Source: Segetibacter koreensis DSM 18137 (lineage in GTDB: Bacteria > Bacteroidota > Bacteroidia > Chitinophagales > Chitinophagaceae). Taken from it: a stretch of DNA of 64,000 nucleotides. Below are positions 9,972 through 18,960 of this stretch, one piece after another. Made by a program: the position numbers and the translations under genes. The stretch is taken from assembly GCF_000374045.1 (NCBI RefSeq), contig NZ_KB893330.1, positions 9,394 to 73,393 on the forward strand, in the 5' to 3' direction. The notes beneath the pieces were generated by a model. The model was not told the DNA's origin. It was given only the letters and a program-made list of their open reading frames with translations, and did not search any database. Within the stretch, counting starts at the first letter, position 1. Each line of letters begins with the position of its first letter.

Positions 9972-10275
9972 AAATCGCATTTTTACAAAATTACAATCAA
10001 AGAGTGTAAACCTTTCAAATATAACAAAATCAATCGTAAAGTTTAAATGTCAACGATTAAACATAACGGCGGTGTATACTACAATATAACGGTCTATCAT
10101 ACAAAGTACAGTTTACTAGGTGCAGTAATAATTTTAAATAAATACGTATTAAAATAATACAGCATAATATTTAATGAAACAAATTTTGTGCATCGTTGTT
10201 AATATTTAATTAATATCGGCAAATCGGTGATAAAAGAATAAAACGTTTCTTTGCCTTTCAAACAAAAATGCACTT
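9972..10275. other. divergent intergenic region with AT-rich palindromes
   Basis: No gene is seen in these 304 bases. They lie between the divergent ribBA and TonB-receptor genes, so both promoters should be here. A palindrome AATACGTATT sits at 10141-10150. AAACGTTT at 10241-10248, about 27 bases before the receptor start, has the shape of a LacI-family half-site pair. Both are short enough to be chance in such AT-rich DNA. Confidence 0.4.
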
Positions 10276-13200
10276 ATGTTTAAAAATTACATTTATTTTT
10301 TATTAATATTTTTTATACCCTTCGTCGTAATGGCACAGGAAACTACATCTGAAATTGTAGGAACAGTTTCAGATGGAAAAACGCCATTGGTAGGAGCTAC
10401 AGTAAGTGTGCTTAATATTCCGACGGGCACCCAATCTACAACTACGACACGTAAAGAAGGCCGTTATAATTTGCCTAATCTACGGGTAGGCGGACCTTAT
10501 TCTATTACAGTTAGTTATGTGGGGTATGAGCAATCAAAACGGGATAGTGTTTTCTTGCTATTGGGACAGGAATATAAAGCAGATTTTAATCTCACCGCTT
10601 CATCGGCAGCACTGCAAAATGTAATAGTTACATCTGTGAGGCAAGACAGAGTTTTTAATACAAGTCATACAGGTAGCCAGGAAATAATTGGACGCAACCA
10701 AATTGAAAGGTTGCCGACCATTAACCGTAGTTTACAGGATTTTACAAGACTTACTCCTTCCGCAAATGGCTTAAGTATCGGTGGACGCAGCAATTTGTAT
10801 AATAATGTAACCGTTGATGGTGCAAACTTTAATAACGCCTTTGGACTTTCTTCTACATTAGGCGGCCAAACCAGTTCGCAACCTATTAGTCTTGACGCGA
10901 TAGAGCAGATACAGGTAAACGTCTCTCCTTACGATGTGAGGCAAGGAGGATTTTCAGGAGCAGGTATTAATTCTGTTACAAGAAGCGGCTCTAATACTTT
11001 TAAAGGCTCTGTTTATACTTATATAAGAACACCGGACCTGCAGGGTTATAACGTAAGAGAAAACAAAATACCTAAGCCAAGCTTTGATTATAACTTACGC
11101 GGAGCTTCTGTTGGAGGACCTATTATTGCAAATAAGTTATTTTTCTTTATAAGCGGTGAACAGGAAAGAATAAGCCAGCCGGCTACTACCCTTGTTGCAG
11201 CTAAGCCTGGTCAAACCGGAGTGCCGGGAGTTGTTTCACAAGCTGTTGCTGACACTTTAGATGCGCTAAAGAATTTTTTGATGTCAAAATATAATTACAA
11301 TCCCGGAGAGTACCAGGGTTATAATTACAGAACGCACAGTGATAAATTAACGGTACGGCTAGATTGGAATATAGACAAAGCCAATACACTTACATTGAAA
11401 TACAATTACCTGAAATCATTCAGAGACATCGCTGCAAGTAATAGTGGTGCTCCTAACGGAAACAGGCAACCAGGTAATAATGGATTGCCTTTCAGCGGAA
11501 GTGGTTACACCATTAATAATAATTTCAACATTTTTATTGCAGAATTAAATACCAGGATCAGTAATAAGTTATCTAATAAGTTACAGGCAGGATACTCTGC
11601 ATTACGTGACTTCAGAGCTTCTCTAGCAGGCTCAGATTTTCCTTTGGTAGATATTTTAAATCCAGTAGGGCAAACTTATACTTCCTTTGGTTATGAGCCG
11701 TTCACTTACAACAACTTGTTATATTCTGATATTTACCAGGTATCAGACATATTAACGTACTATGCAGGCCGGCATGAAATAACAGCAGGCACTCAGAATT
11801 ATATTAAGAAATTTGAAAACGGTTTTGCACCTAATTACGAAGGCGCCTATATATTTAATAGTCTTTCAGACTTTTACAACAGCGCAACCAACGGTGCTCA
11901 CACTGCCAAAAATTACGCTTTGCAATATTCATTGACTAAAGATGGCTCTTTTCCTTATGCTAATATAGGCTCTACCGAGATAGGATTTTTTCTGCAGGAC
12001 AAATGGAGGGTTAAGAATAATCTTACTATTACTTATGGGCTTCGCACAGATGCTCCGATATTCAAGAATCAGTTTACGTCGAATCCGTTTGTTCCATCCT
12101 TAACCTTTAGAGACGGCCAGCATTATGATGTAGGTCAAAAGCCTTCTACAAATCCACTGATATCGCCAAGAGTGGGATTTAACTGGGACGTATTTAATAA
12201 TCAGAAAACGCAAATACGCGGAGGAATAGGTTCATTCTCAGGCCCACCACCATTTGTATATATCAGCAACCAGGCAAGTAACAATGGAGTGCAATTCGGC
12301 TCATTTTCAAGAACTGTAAATCCTGCTGACAGTTTGCCTTATGTTTTCAGTCCTGATATAAACACTTACAGGCAAGGCACAACAGGAAAAGCAAATACTT
12401 CTTACAACCTTGTATTCACGGATAAAAATTTTAAGTATCCCCAGGTTTTAAAAACAAGTATAGGTGTAGATCAAAAACTTCCCGGTGGCGTTATTGCAAC
12501 TGTTGAATTTACTTACAACAAAGACCTTTATGCTATCAATTTTGAAAATGTAAACCTGCCTTCAACAGGTACCCCTTTAGCAGGGCTTGATAACAGGATT
12601 CGGTATTCATCAACAAAAATTTATTCCGGTACGCCTGTCGCAACAGAAACTAATCCTAATATCACCAATGCAATATTGATGAAAAATTATTCTAAAGGAT
12701 ATTCTACTGTTGCAACAATTCAATTACAGAAAAACTTCCGCAACTTGTATGCTAGTGTATCTTATACATATAGTAAAAGCAAGAGTATAAACGATGGAGG
12801 CTCTATTGCTGCCAGCACATGGAGAGACAGGCCTGTTTCGAATGATCCAAATGCCCCTGAGCTGGGTTATTCAAATTTTTACCAGCCTCATCGTGTTATT
12901 GCCCAGGCTTATTATCGCAAAGAATATGGAGATCACTATGCAACATCAGTGGGTTTGGTTTTTGAGGCTGCGCCAAGCGGTGTCGGTTCATATACCTATG
13001 CAGGTGATGTAAATAATGATGGTACAGGTGGAAATAATGATCTTATCTACATTCCCAGAACACAGGCTGATATAGTTCTTGTACCTGTTAATACAGGTGG
13101 AGGCACTGTAACCGATACCCGGACACCCAATGAAATGTGGAACGAGTTAAATAGCTTCATTGACCAGGATCGTTACATGAAGTCTCATAGAGGACAGGTA

Positions 13201-13560
13201 GCCGAACGGAATGCTGCAGTTTTGCCTTTCTTTAAACACCTTGATGCTAACATAACACAAGATTTTTATTTAAAAACAGGCAAAAGCAAGCATACGTTAC
13301 GATTGACCTTTGACATGATTAATATTGGGAACTTCGTAAATAAAAATTGGGGGATTGCTAAAAATTTCAGTTCTACTTCATTTCTTAAATATGAAGGTTT
13401 AGTAACCGACCCAGCTGACGCAAACTTTGGAAAGCCCCGTTATTCATTTCTTTACCAGGATGCTGCGAACAAAATTCCTTTTACAAACAGTTACCAGGAT
13501 AATACAAGTATTTTTTCTCGCTGGCAGGGCCAGTTTGGAATAAGATATTTGTTTAACTAA
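10276..13560 (+). CDS. TonB-dependent receptor, Oar-like, with carboxypeptidase regulatory-like N-terminus
   Basis: An outer-membrane TonB-dependent transporter-like protein. A signal peptide ends at ...FVVMAQ. Residues ~28-110 form a carboxypeptidase regulatory-like domain (GTVSDGKTPLVGATVSVL). A plug domain follows (about 115-250), recognisable from GRNQIERLPTINRSLQDFTR and GGRSNLYNNVTVDG, then a long barrel ending ...QGQFGIRYLFN. The large size and plug style match the Oar-like group rather than SusC: there is no SusD lipoprotein next to it, so it is probably not part of a polysaccharide locus. Substrate unknown. It is a single-gene unit ending in a strong hairpin at 13578. Confidence 0.92.
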   Translation: MFKNYIYFLLIFFIPFVVMAQETTSEIVGTVSDGKTPLVGATVSVLNIPTGTQSTTTTRKEGRYNLPNLRVGGPYSITVSYVGYEQSKRDSVFLLLGQEYKADFNLTASSAALQNVIVTSVRQDRVFNTSHTGSQEIIGRNQIERLPTINRSLQDFTRLTPSANGLSIGGRSNLYNNVTVDGANFNNAFGLSSTLGGQTSSQPISLDAIEQIQVNVSPYDVRQGGFSGAGINSVTRSGSNTFKGSVYTYIRTPDLQGYNVRENKIPKPSFDYNLRGASVGGPIIANKLFFFISGEQERISQPATTLVAAKPGQTGVPGVVSQAVADTLDALKNFLMSKYNYNPGEYQGYNYRTHSDKLTVRLDWNIDKANTLTLKYNYLKSFRDIAASNSGAPNGNRQPGNNGLPFSGSGYTINNNFNIFIAELNTRISNKLSNKLQAGYSALRDFRASLAGSDFPLVDILNPVGQTYTSFGYEPFTYNNLLYSDIYQVSDILTYYAGRHEITAGTQNYIKKFENGFAPNYEGAYIFNSLSDFYNSATNGAHTAKNYALQYSLTKDGSFPYANIGSTEIGFFLQDKWRVKNNLTITYGLRTDAPIFKNQFTSNPFVPSLTFRDGQHYDVGQKPSTNPLISPRVGFNWDVFNNQKTQIRGGIGSFSGPPPFVYISNQASNNGVQFGSFSRTVNPADSLPYVFSPDINTYRQGTTGKANTSYNLVFTDKNFKYPQVLKTSIGVDQKLPGGVIATVEFTYNKDLYAINFENVNLPSTGTPLAGLDNRIRYSSTKIYSGTPVATETNPNITNAILMKNYSKGYSTVATIQLQKNFRNLYASVSYTYSKSKSINDGGSIAASTWRDRPVSNDPNAPELGYSNFYQPHRVIAQAYYRKEYGDHYATSVGLVFEAAPSGVGSYTYAGDVNNDGTGGNNDLIYIPRTQADIVLVPVNTGGGTVTDTRTPNEMWNELNSFIDQDRYMKSHRGQVAERNAAVLPFFKHLDANITQDFYLKTGKSKHTLRLTFDMINIGNFVNKNWGIAKNFSSTSFLKYEGLVTDPADANFGKPRYSFLYQDAANKIPFTNSYQDNTSIFSRWQGQFGIRYLFN

Positions 13561-13577
13561 ATACTATTACTACACAG

Positions 13578-13612
13578 AAAAGCTGCGTTTTTAAAATAAT
13601 AACGCAGCTTTT
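13578..13612. terminator. bidirectional hairpin terminator
   Basis: A perfect 12-bp stem (13578-13589 with 13601-13612), GC-rich at the centre of the arms and flanked by A and T runs, lies between the convergent receptor and esterase genes. Confidence 0.88.
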
Positions 13613-13646
13613 TTGTATTTGTATTTTTGCAAAATCAAAAGTTGAA

Positions 13647-14486
13647 TTATTCCGTATTTCCCCATCCCCACTGTAAAAAAGCAGGGAAAGCTCTTTTCCA
13701 TGTTTCTACGTTATGTCTACCATCTTCTAGCTCCAAATAAAAAATCTGTTCATCAGTATAGCCTAAATCTTTTAAGGCACTAATAAGGTCGGTTGTGTCT
13801 TCTATTGAGTCAATAATTCCATTATTGTTGCGATCAGCAGTTTCATCCAGTCTTCCACATTCAAAAAAGAATCGTAAGCCGGGTTTAAAAATTCCTTTCT
13901 TAACCTGCAAATGCATGAGCCGATCCTTTTCATCATTATAACCTTCATCTTCGTACCCTTTTCTTCTCCACCATAATGAACCACTAAAAACACCTGCTTT
14001 TACAAATTCGGCAGCATGATTCCAAACAAGATCAAGTGCACTTAAGCCCCCAAGAGAAAAACCGGCAAATGATTTCTCTTTGAACGAGGAAATAACGAAT
14101 TCTGATTTTATAGAGGGCAACAATTCATCAAAGATAAACTTACCATAAAGGCCGGCCTTTACACCCCTGCCTTTGTAATCAACACTGCAGATCGTTCCGT
14201 ATTCATTCATTCTGTCAATACCACAATGTATCCCCACACATAAAACCGGTCTAATACTTTTAGACATGAGCAACGAGTCTATAAGTGAAGTAAAGTTCAT
14301 AGTACGCAGATCTTGCCCATCATTAATAAGCAATAATTCGATTTCTTCTGCAGTGCCAAGTAAACTTATGGGCAGATATATATCGACAATAACATCTCTC
14401 TCTAAATAATCAGAATAAATTCTTCTTTGTTCAACACATCGGATGCCACCAGTTTTTTCGTTTAAAACAACCTCATCTTCCAACAT
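13647..14486 (-). CDS. esterase D-like alpha/beta hydrolase with an EF-hand-type loop
   Basis: An alpha/beta hydrolase of the putative-esterase (Fes/esterase D-like) family, apparently cytoplasmic as no signal peptide is seen. The nucleophile is Ser144 in GFSLGG; Asp214 (CGRLD) and His258 (DGRHNVETW) fit the rest of the triad. Directly after Asp214, residues 218-229 read D-R-N-N-N-G-I-I-D-S-I-E, a complete EF-hand/dockerin-type calcium loop, unusual in this fold. The gene is divergent from the ATP-grasp and carboxylate-amine ligase genes, 257 bases away. It may release or trim their product, or act independently; that link is inference. The exact substrate is unknown. Confidence 0.85.
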   Translation of the reverse strand: MLEDEVVLNEKTGGIRCVEQRRIYSDYLERDVIVDIYLPISLLGTAEEIELLLINDGQDLRTMNFTSLIDSLLMSKSIRPVLCVGIHCGIDRMNEYGTICSVDYKGRGVKAGLYGKFIFDELLPSIKSEFVISSFKEKSFAGFSLGGLSALDLVWNHAAEFVKAGVFSGSLWWRRKGYEDEGYNDEKDRLMHLQVKKGIFKPGLRFFFECGRLDETADRNNNGIIDSIEDTTDLISALKDLGYTDEQIFYLELEDGRHNVETWKRAFPAFLQWGWGNTE

Positions 14487-14743
14487 AAATCTTTAATATA
14501 ATATTCCTAAATCTACATTTTTGCAATAAATGAGCCCCTTTTATAATTCTTTAAGTATATTCGAGAAATACAAAGATGAGGAACGAATGTATCACTTTAC
14601 ATACTCATTTTTACAGTCCGCTATCCTAATTAACTAAAAACGAATTAGCTGGCAATACTTTTGTTCTTGAGTGTCACTTGTATATGGCAGTGCTACCGGA
14701 AGCCCTATAAAAAAGGCTTTTAACATGAAAACAGTTAATTGTT

Positions 14744-15697
14744 ATGAAAAAAATTGGAATTCTTTTTGGAAAAGAGAGAAGCTTCCCCATGGCTTTTATT
14801 GATAGAGTTAACAGCAAAAAATTTGACGGAATATCTGCTGAACCAGTCTATATAGATAAAGTAATGCAGGGAGAACCAGCAGGTTATGCAGTTATCATCG
14901 ATCGCATCAGCCAGGATGTACCTTTTTACAGAGCCTATCTTAAAAATGCGGCTTTAAGTGGAACTGCTGTTATCAATAATCCTTTTTGGTGGAGTGCAGA
15001 TGAAAAGTTTTTTAATAACTGTCTTGCGACCAAAATAGGAGTTCCTGTGCCTAAAACAGTTATTTTACCTTCATATAAATTGCCGTTAGACACTTCAAAT
15101 GAATCTTTCAGCAACCTTGCCTACCCCTTAGACTGGGAAGGAATTTTTGACTATATCGGTTTTCCTGCTTATATGAAACCATTTGCTGGTGGAGGTTGGA
15201 AAAGCGTGTATAAGGTTGAGAATGTAGACGATTTTCTGGTAAAACATCATCAGACTGAAGAACTGGTTATGATGCTGCAGGAAGAAATTATATTTGAAGA
15301 ATATTACCGGTGCTACTGTATTGGCGGAAAATACGTGCGCATTATGCCTTACGAACCCCGCAATCCTTTTCACTCACGGTATGTCGCCAATTTTTATCCT
15401 ACTGAAGAAAAGCTTAAAGAAATGGAAGATATTGTTCTTCTCTTAAATAAATATCTTGGATATGATTTTAATACGGTAGAATTAGCGGTAAGAAATGGAA
15501 TTCCATACGCAATTGACTTTTGTAATCCTGCACCAGACGCTGATATAAATAGTGTAGGCCAGGAAAATTTCGATTGGGTAGTAGAAACAGCCGCAACCTA
15601 TGCAATAGAAAAAGCACTTTCCTATCAACCTGGAAAAGATAATCTTACATGGGGAGAATATGTAAAAAGAAGCAGTTCAAATGTAAATTTGGTTTAA
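14744..15697 (+). CDS. ATP-grasp ligase (RimK-like)
   Basis: A cytoplasmic ATP-grasp enzyme, expected to activate a carboxylate as an acyl phosphate and join it to an amine. Seen directly: a pre-ATP-grasp domain (1-~130), Lys145 and the glycine-rich loop in MKPFAGGGWKSVYKV, the strand with Q179-E181, and the metal-binding residues Glu246 and Asp258/Asn261 (AIDFCNPAPD). At 317 residues it is close to RimK/DdlA size, but the pre-domain is not one I can name. It is followed after 174 bases by a GCS2-type ligase on the same strand, a pairing that suggests two successive peptide-bond-forming steps. Product unknown. Confidence 0.85.
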   Translation: MKKIGILFGKERSFPMAFIDRVNSKKFDGISAEPVYIDKVMQGEPAGYAVIIDRISQDVPFYRAYLKNAALSGTAVINNPFWWSADEKFFNNCLATKIGVPVPKTVILPSYKLPLDTSNESFSNLAYPLDWEGIFDYIGFPAYMKPFAGGGWKSVYKVENVDDFLVKHHQTEELVMMLQEEIIFEEYYRCYCIGGKYVRIMPYEPRNPFHSRYVANFYPTEEKLKEMEDIVLLLNKYLGYDFNTVELAVRNGIPYAIDFCNPAPDADINSVGQENFDWVVETAATYAIEKALSYQPGKDNLTWGEYVKRSSSNVNLV

Positions 15698-15871
15698 CAA
15701 CAAAATTCTAATGTTTTCTATTGGTAATTATTTTATTCAAAGTTTTAATATTTCTGCAAAAAAAGTAATAAGAGTCAGCCGTGGTAATACCGATGCAATA
15801 TTTCAATTTAAAGAATTTCTCACACACAATATCAGCGGGCTGAACAAATTTCTAAAATATAATCTACTTGT

Positions 15872-16981
15872 ATGGGGCCTGCGAATTATAAACATTTTAC
15901 GCTTGGGATAGAGGAAGAATATATGGTAATGGACCCGCAAACGCGCGAATTAAAAAGCCACGAACAAAGAATTGTAATTGAAGGTCAGAAAGTAATCAGA
16001 GATAAAGTAAAGGCCGAAATGCACCAGGCGGTAGTAGAAGTAGGAACGGACATTTGCCCCGATATTGATACTGCATACAGGGATGTTGCAACGCTTAGAA
16101 ATACAATTGCAAAAATAGCAGGAGATATGGGGTTGTGGTTGGGAGCTGCCGGTACACATCCTTTTAGCCATTGGGAAAGACAGTTGATAACCGATCATGC
16201 CCGCTACAATGATATTGTTAACGAACTTCAGGAAGCTGCAAGAAGTAACCTTATATTTGGTCTTCATGTACATGTAGGAATGGAAAGCAGGGAGATGGCC
16301 ATACATATTGCGAACTCTGCCCGTTATTTTTTGCCACATGTATACGCCCTCAGTACTAATTCACCGTTTTGGGAAGGCAGGTTTACGGGTTATAAATCTT
16401 ACCGTACCAAAGTATTCGATAAATTTCCCCGTACCGGAATTCCCGATTTTTTTGAAAGTATCGAAGCATATGACAATTATATTAAGCTACTCGTAAAAAC
16501 CAACTGCATAGACAATGCTAAAAAAATCTGGTGGGATCTGCGCGTTCATCCATTTTTTAACACTGTTGAATTTAGAATCTGTGATGTGCCAATGACGATT
16601 GACGAAACAATTGCAATAGCAGCTCTGTTCCAGGCTATTTGTGCAAAATTGTATAAACTTCGAACAAAAAATCTGAACTTTATTATGTACCAGCGCCTGC
16701 TGATAAACGAAAATAAATGGCGCGCAGGCAGGTACGGAATTGACGGAACAATGATTGACTTTGGTAAAGAGTCAGAAGTAAATACAAGAGTTTTAATTTA
16801 TGAATTACTGGAATTTGTAGACGATGTTGTAGATATTCTTGGTAGCCGACATGCCATTTCTTTTGTACACAAAATACTTGAAAACGGAACTGGCGCTGAC
16901 AGGCAGCTAGCAGTATTTAAAGAGACAAATAGCTTGGTATCAGTTGCAGACTACATACACGATAGCTTTTTACAAACGTGA
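15872..16981 (+). CDS. carboxylate-amine ligase, GCS2/YbdK family
   Basis: A member of the glutamate-cysteine ligase 2 (YbdK) family, which forms gamma-glutamyl or related amide bonds with ATP. The family signatures are all present: GIEEEYMV at 12-19, HQAVVEVGTD at 51-60, GTHPFSHW at 94-101, GLHVHVG at 130-136 and the sequence EFRICDVP in the C-terminal half. The 369-residue length is normal. It follows the ATP-grasp gene and probably shares its transcript. E. coli YbdK has weak glutamate-cysteine ligase activity, but most family members are uncharacterised, so glutathione-type synthesis should not be assumed. Confidence 0.92.
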   Translation: MGPANYKHFTLGIEEEYMVMDPQTRELKSHEQRIVIEGQKVIRDKVKAEMHQAVVEVGTDICPDIDTAYRDVATLRNTIAKIAGDMGLWLGAAGTHPFSHWERQLITDHARYNDIVNELQEAARSNLIFGLHVHVGMESREMAIHIANSARYFLPHVYALSTNSPFWEGRFTGYKSYRTKVFDKFPRTGIPDFFESIEAYDNYIKLLVKTNCIDNAKKIWWDLRVHPFFNTVEFRICDVPMTIDETIAIAALFQAICAKLYKLRTKNLNFIMYQRLLINENKWRAGRYGIDGTMIDFGKESEVNTRVLIYELLEFVDDVVDILGSRHAISFVHKILENGTGADRQLAVFKETNSLVSVADYIHDSFLQT

Positions 16982-17147
16982 AATATTGAAATAACTATTT
17001 GAAAATAAAAAAGAGCGAGTATCATAACTGCGATAAAAGGCAAAAAATGTTAAGGTTTATGCATATATAACATTCTGTATACGAATTGCTTTTTATATAC
17101 TTTTCAAAACAAATTCATTTGCAATAGCTTTGCAGCAAGAAAGTAAG

Positions 17148-18449
17148 ATGACTGAAATATTAATAATTTTTGGATTAATTGTAATAAACGGGCTTTTTGC
17201 AATGGCAGAGATAGCTTTAGTATCTGCCCGTAAGACAAGGCTTGAGCTACAAGCGAACAAGGGAGATGAGCAGGCAAAAAGAGCCTTAGAACTTGCAAAC
17301 CATCCTGACACTTTTCTATCAACCGTACAGATAGGAATAACTCTTATAGGAATCCTGACCGGTATTTTCTCAGGTGAAAACCTCAAAGGATCTGTTAATG
17401 ATTTTTTTAAACAGTATCCTTTACTGGCTCCGTACAGCGGGCCTATTGCTACTGCAGTGGTAGTAATATTGCTAACCTATTTTTCTTTGGTAATTGGTGA
17501 ACTGGTACCGAAAAAAATCGGGCTTTCAAAACCTGAATCGATAGCCAAACTGGTAGCAGCGCCAATGAGAGTTATTACTTTTATTACCTATCCTTTTATT
17601 TGGCTGTTGACAAGAAGCGCAAACGCGCTGGTAAAAATTTTCAAAATTAAACCACATGAAAGTTCAGTGACAGAAGAGGAAATAAAAGCCATTATAAACG
17701 AAGGAACGGAAACCGGTGCAATAGAAGAAAAGGAACAGGAAATTATCGAAAGAGTGTTCCATCTCGGTGATCGGAATATTACTTCACTTATGACACACAG
17801 GAGCGACATTGTATGGATGGAAGTAAATGCCAAGGTTGCAGATATTAAACAAAAAATGAATGAGGTGGTTCATACCAGTTATCCGCTTTGTGAAGGAGTT
17901 ATCGACAACATAAAGGGGATAGTTTCAATAAAAGATATTTTGCTCGCAAGTGATGATACCTTATTAAGAAATCTTATGAAACCCGGCCTATATGTTCCCG
18001 AAAACAATTCGGTGTACCAGGTATTGGAAAAATTTAAACAGTACAGTGCCAATAGCTGTTTTATAGTAGATGAGTATGGAAGCCTCGAAGGTATGATGAC
18101 TCTTAACGACATTCTCGAAGCAATTGTAGGGGACATTGGTCCTGTGGATGAGGACGATTATGAAATATTGGAAAGAGAAGACGGAACATATCTTATTGAT
18201 GGACAAATTCCTTTTTATGATTTTTTAAGCAGGTTTGAAAAAACGGAATTTATGAATGAAGGTGAACAGGAGTTTAATACTCTTGCTGGTTTTATTCTGC
18301 ACCAGTTAAAGACCATTCCTAAAACAGGCGATACACTGAACTGGAAGGGTTTCGACTTTGAAATAATTGATATGGATGGAAACCGCATCGATAAAGTTTT
18401 AATAACTCTTTCGGAAGAAATAAAGACAGAACTGCAGGAAAACAGTTAA
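17148..18449 (+). CDS. HlyC/CorC (CNNM) family membrane protein with CBS pair
   Basis: An inner-membrane protein of the CNNM/CorC family, linked to Mg or Co transport or efflux in characterised members. Residues 1-~185 are the DUF21 (CNNM) transmembrane domain with at least three hydrophobic segments; GELVPKKIGL is the conserved motif at its end. A tandem CBS pair follows (about 200-335, MTHRSDIVWM and GMMTLNDILEAIVG), then a CorC_HlyC C-terminal domain (about 345-430). The start is placed at the ATG at 17148; the longer frame would begin with TTG. Its true substrate here is not shown by context. Confidence 0.9.
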   Translation: MTEILIIFGLIVINGLFAMAEIALVSARKTRLELQANKGDEQAKRALELANHPDTFLSTVQIGITLIGILTGIFSGENLKGSVNDFFKQYPLLAPYSGPIATAVVVILLTYFSLVIGELVPKKIGLSKPESIAKLVAAPMRVITFITYPFIWLLTRSANALVKIFKIKPHESSVTEEEIKAIINEGTETGAIEEKEQEIIERVFHLGDRNITSLMTHRSDIVWMEVNAKVADIKQKMNEVVHTSYPLCEGVIDNIKGIVSIKDILLASDDTLLRNLMKPGLYVPENNSVYQVLEKFKQYSANSCFIVDEYGSLEGMMTLNDILEAIVGDIGPVDEDDYEILEREDGTYLIDGQIPFYDFLSRFEKTEFMNEGEQEFNTLAGFILHQLKTIPKTGDTLNWKGFDFEIIDMDGNRIDKVLITLSEEIKTELQENS

Positions 18450-18960
18450 AATAGTTCCTTCTGCGTTTAAATTATTAAAACCGGTATAATAATTTCAGAG
18501 ACATCGCTCCAAAATGTTAACGCAATAAAGAGTCCTTAATGAACGAATTTTACAAACTGTTCAATTTCCGGCAATGTGAGAATAACCTTCACCAGCCTTT
18601 TCTTAAGTAACATTACAGGCTTTTTGACGGAAGAATTTAAAAAAAGCTTTCAAAACCTTGCCCGTGTCTTCAACAAACCCAAAAAAATGTAATAGATTGT
18701 CACAAGGTGAATTACTTGTTTAAAAAAGAACACAGGATTTTAATTCAGACTCAAAGTTACTCCACATCTTTTTTTGGAAAGTACTCAACTAAAGCTAAAT
18801 AAATGATCGTCAATCATTCTTAATGATAAGCTTAAATACTGAAAATAGAGATTTCATAACAGCAGGTTATTAAAAGATTTTCATAAAAAAACCCATCCAA
18901 AACCTTCTTATTTTATTACCTCTGATTGCGGGCATGCGATTTGCAAAATAGAGATCAATT
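18450..18960. other. gene-free region upstream of the L,D-transpeptidase, with interleaved repeats
   Basis: No coding sequence or RNA gene is recognised in these 511 bases. The one patterned stretch is at 18802-18827, where AATGAT, ATCATT and AATGAT alternate with 5- and 3-base spacers, giving two overlapping inverted repeats about 135 bases before the next start. A short operator is possible, chance is also possible. Confidence 0.4.

Noticed and set aside
9972-10275. FMN riboswitch upstream of ribBA
   Set aside because: I looked for the conserved RFN start and core motifs on the minus strand and saw none.
15711-15911. 66-codon frame between the ATP-grasp and GCS2 genes
   Set aside because: It overlaps the first 40 bases of the GCS2 gene, has no family look and is rich in Ile/Phe/Asn; the GCS2 start at 15872 is firm.
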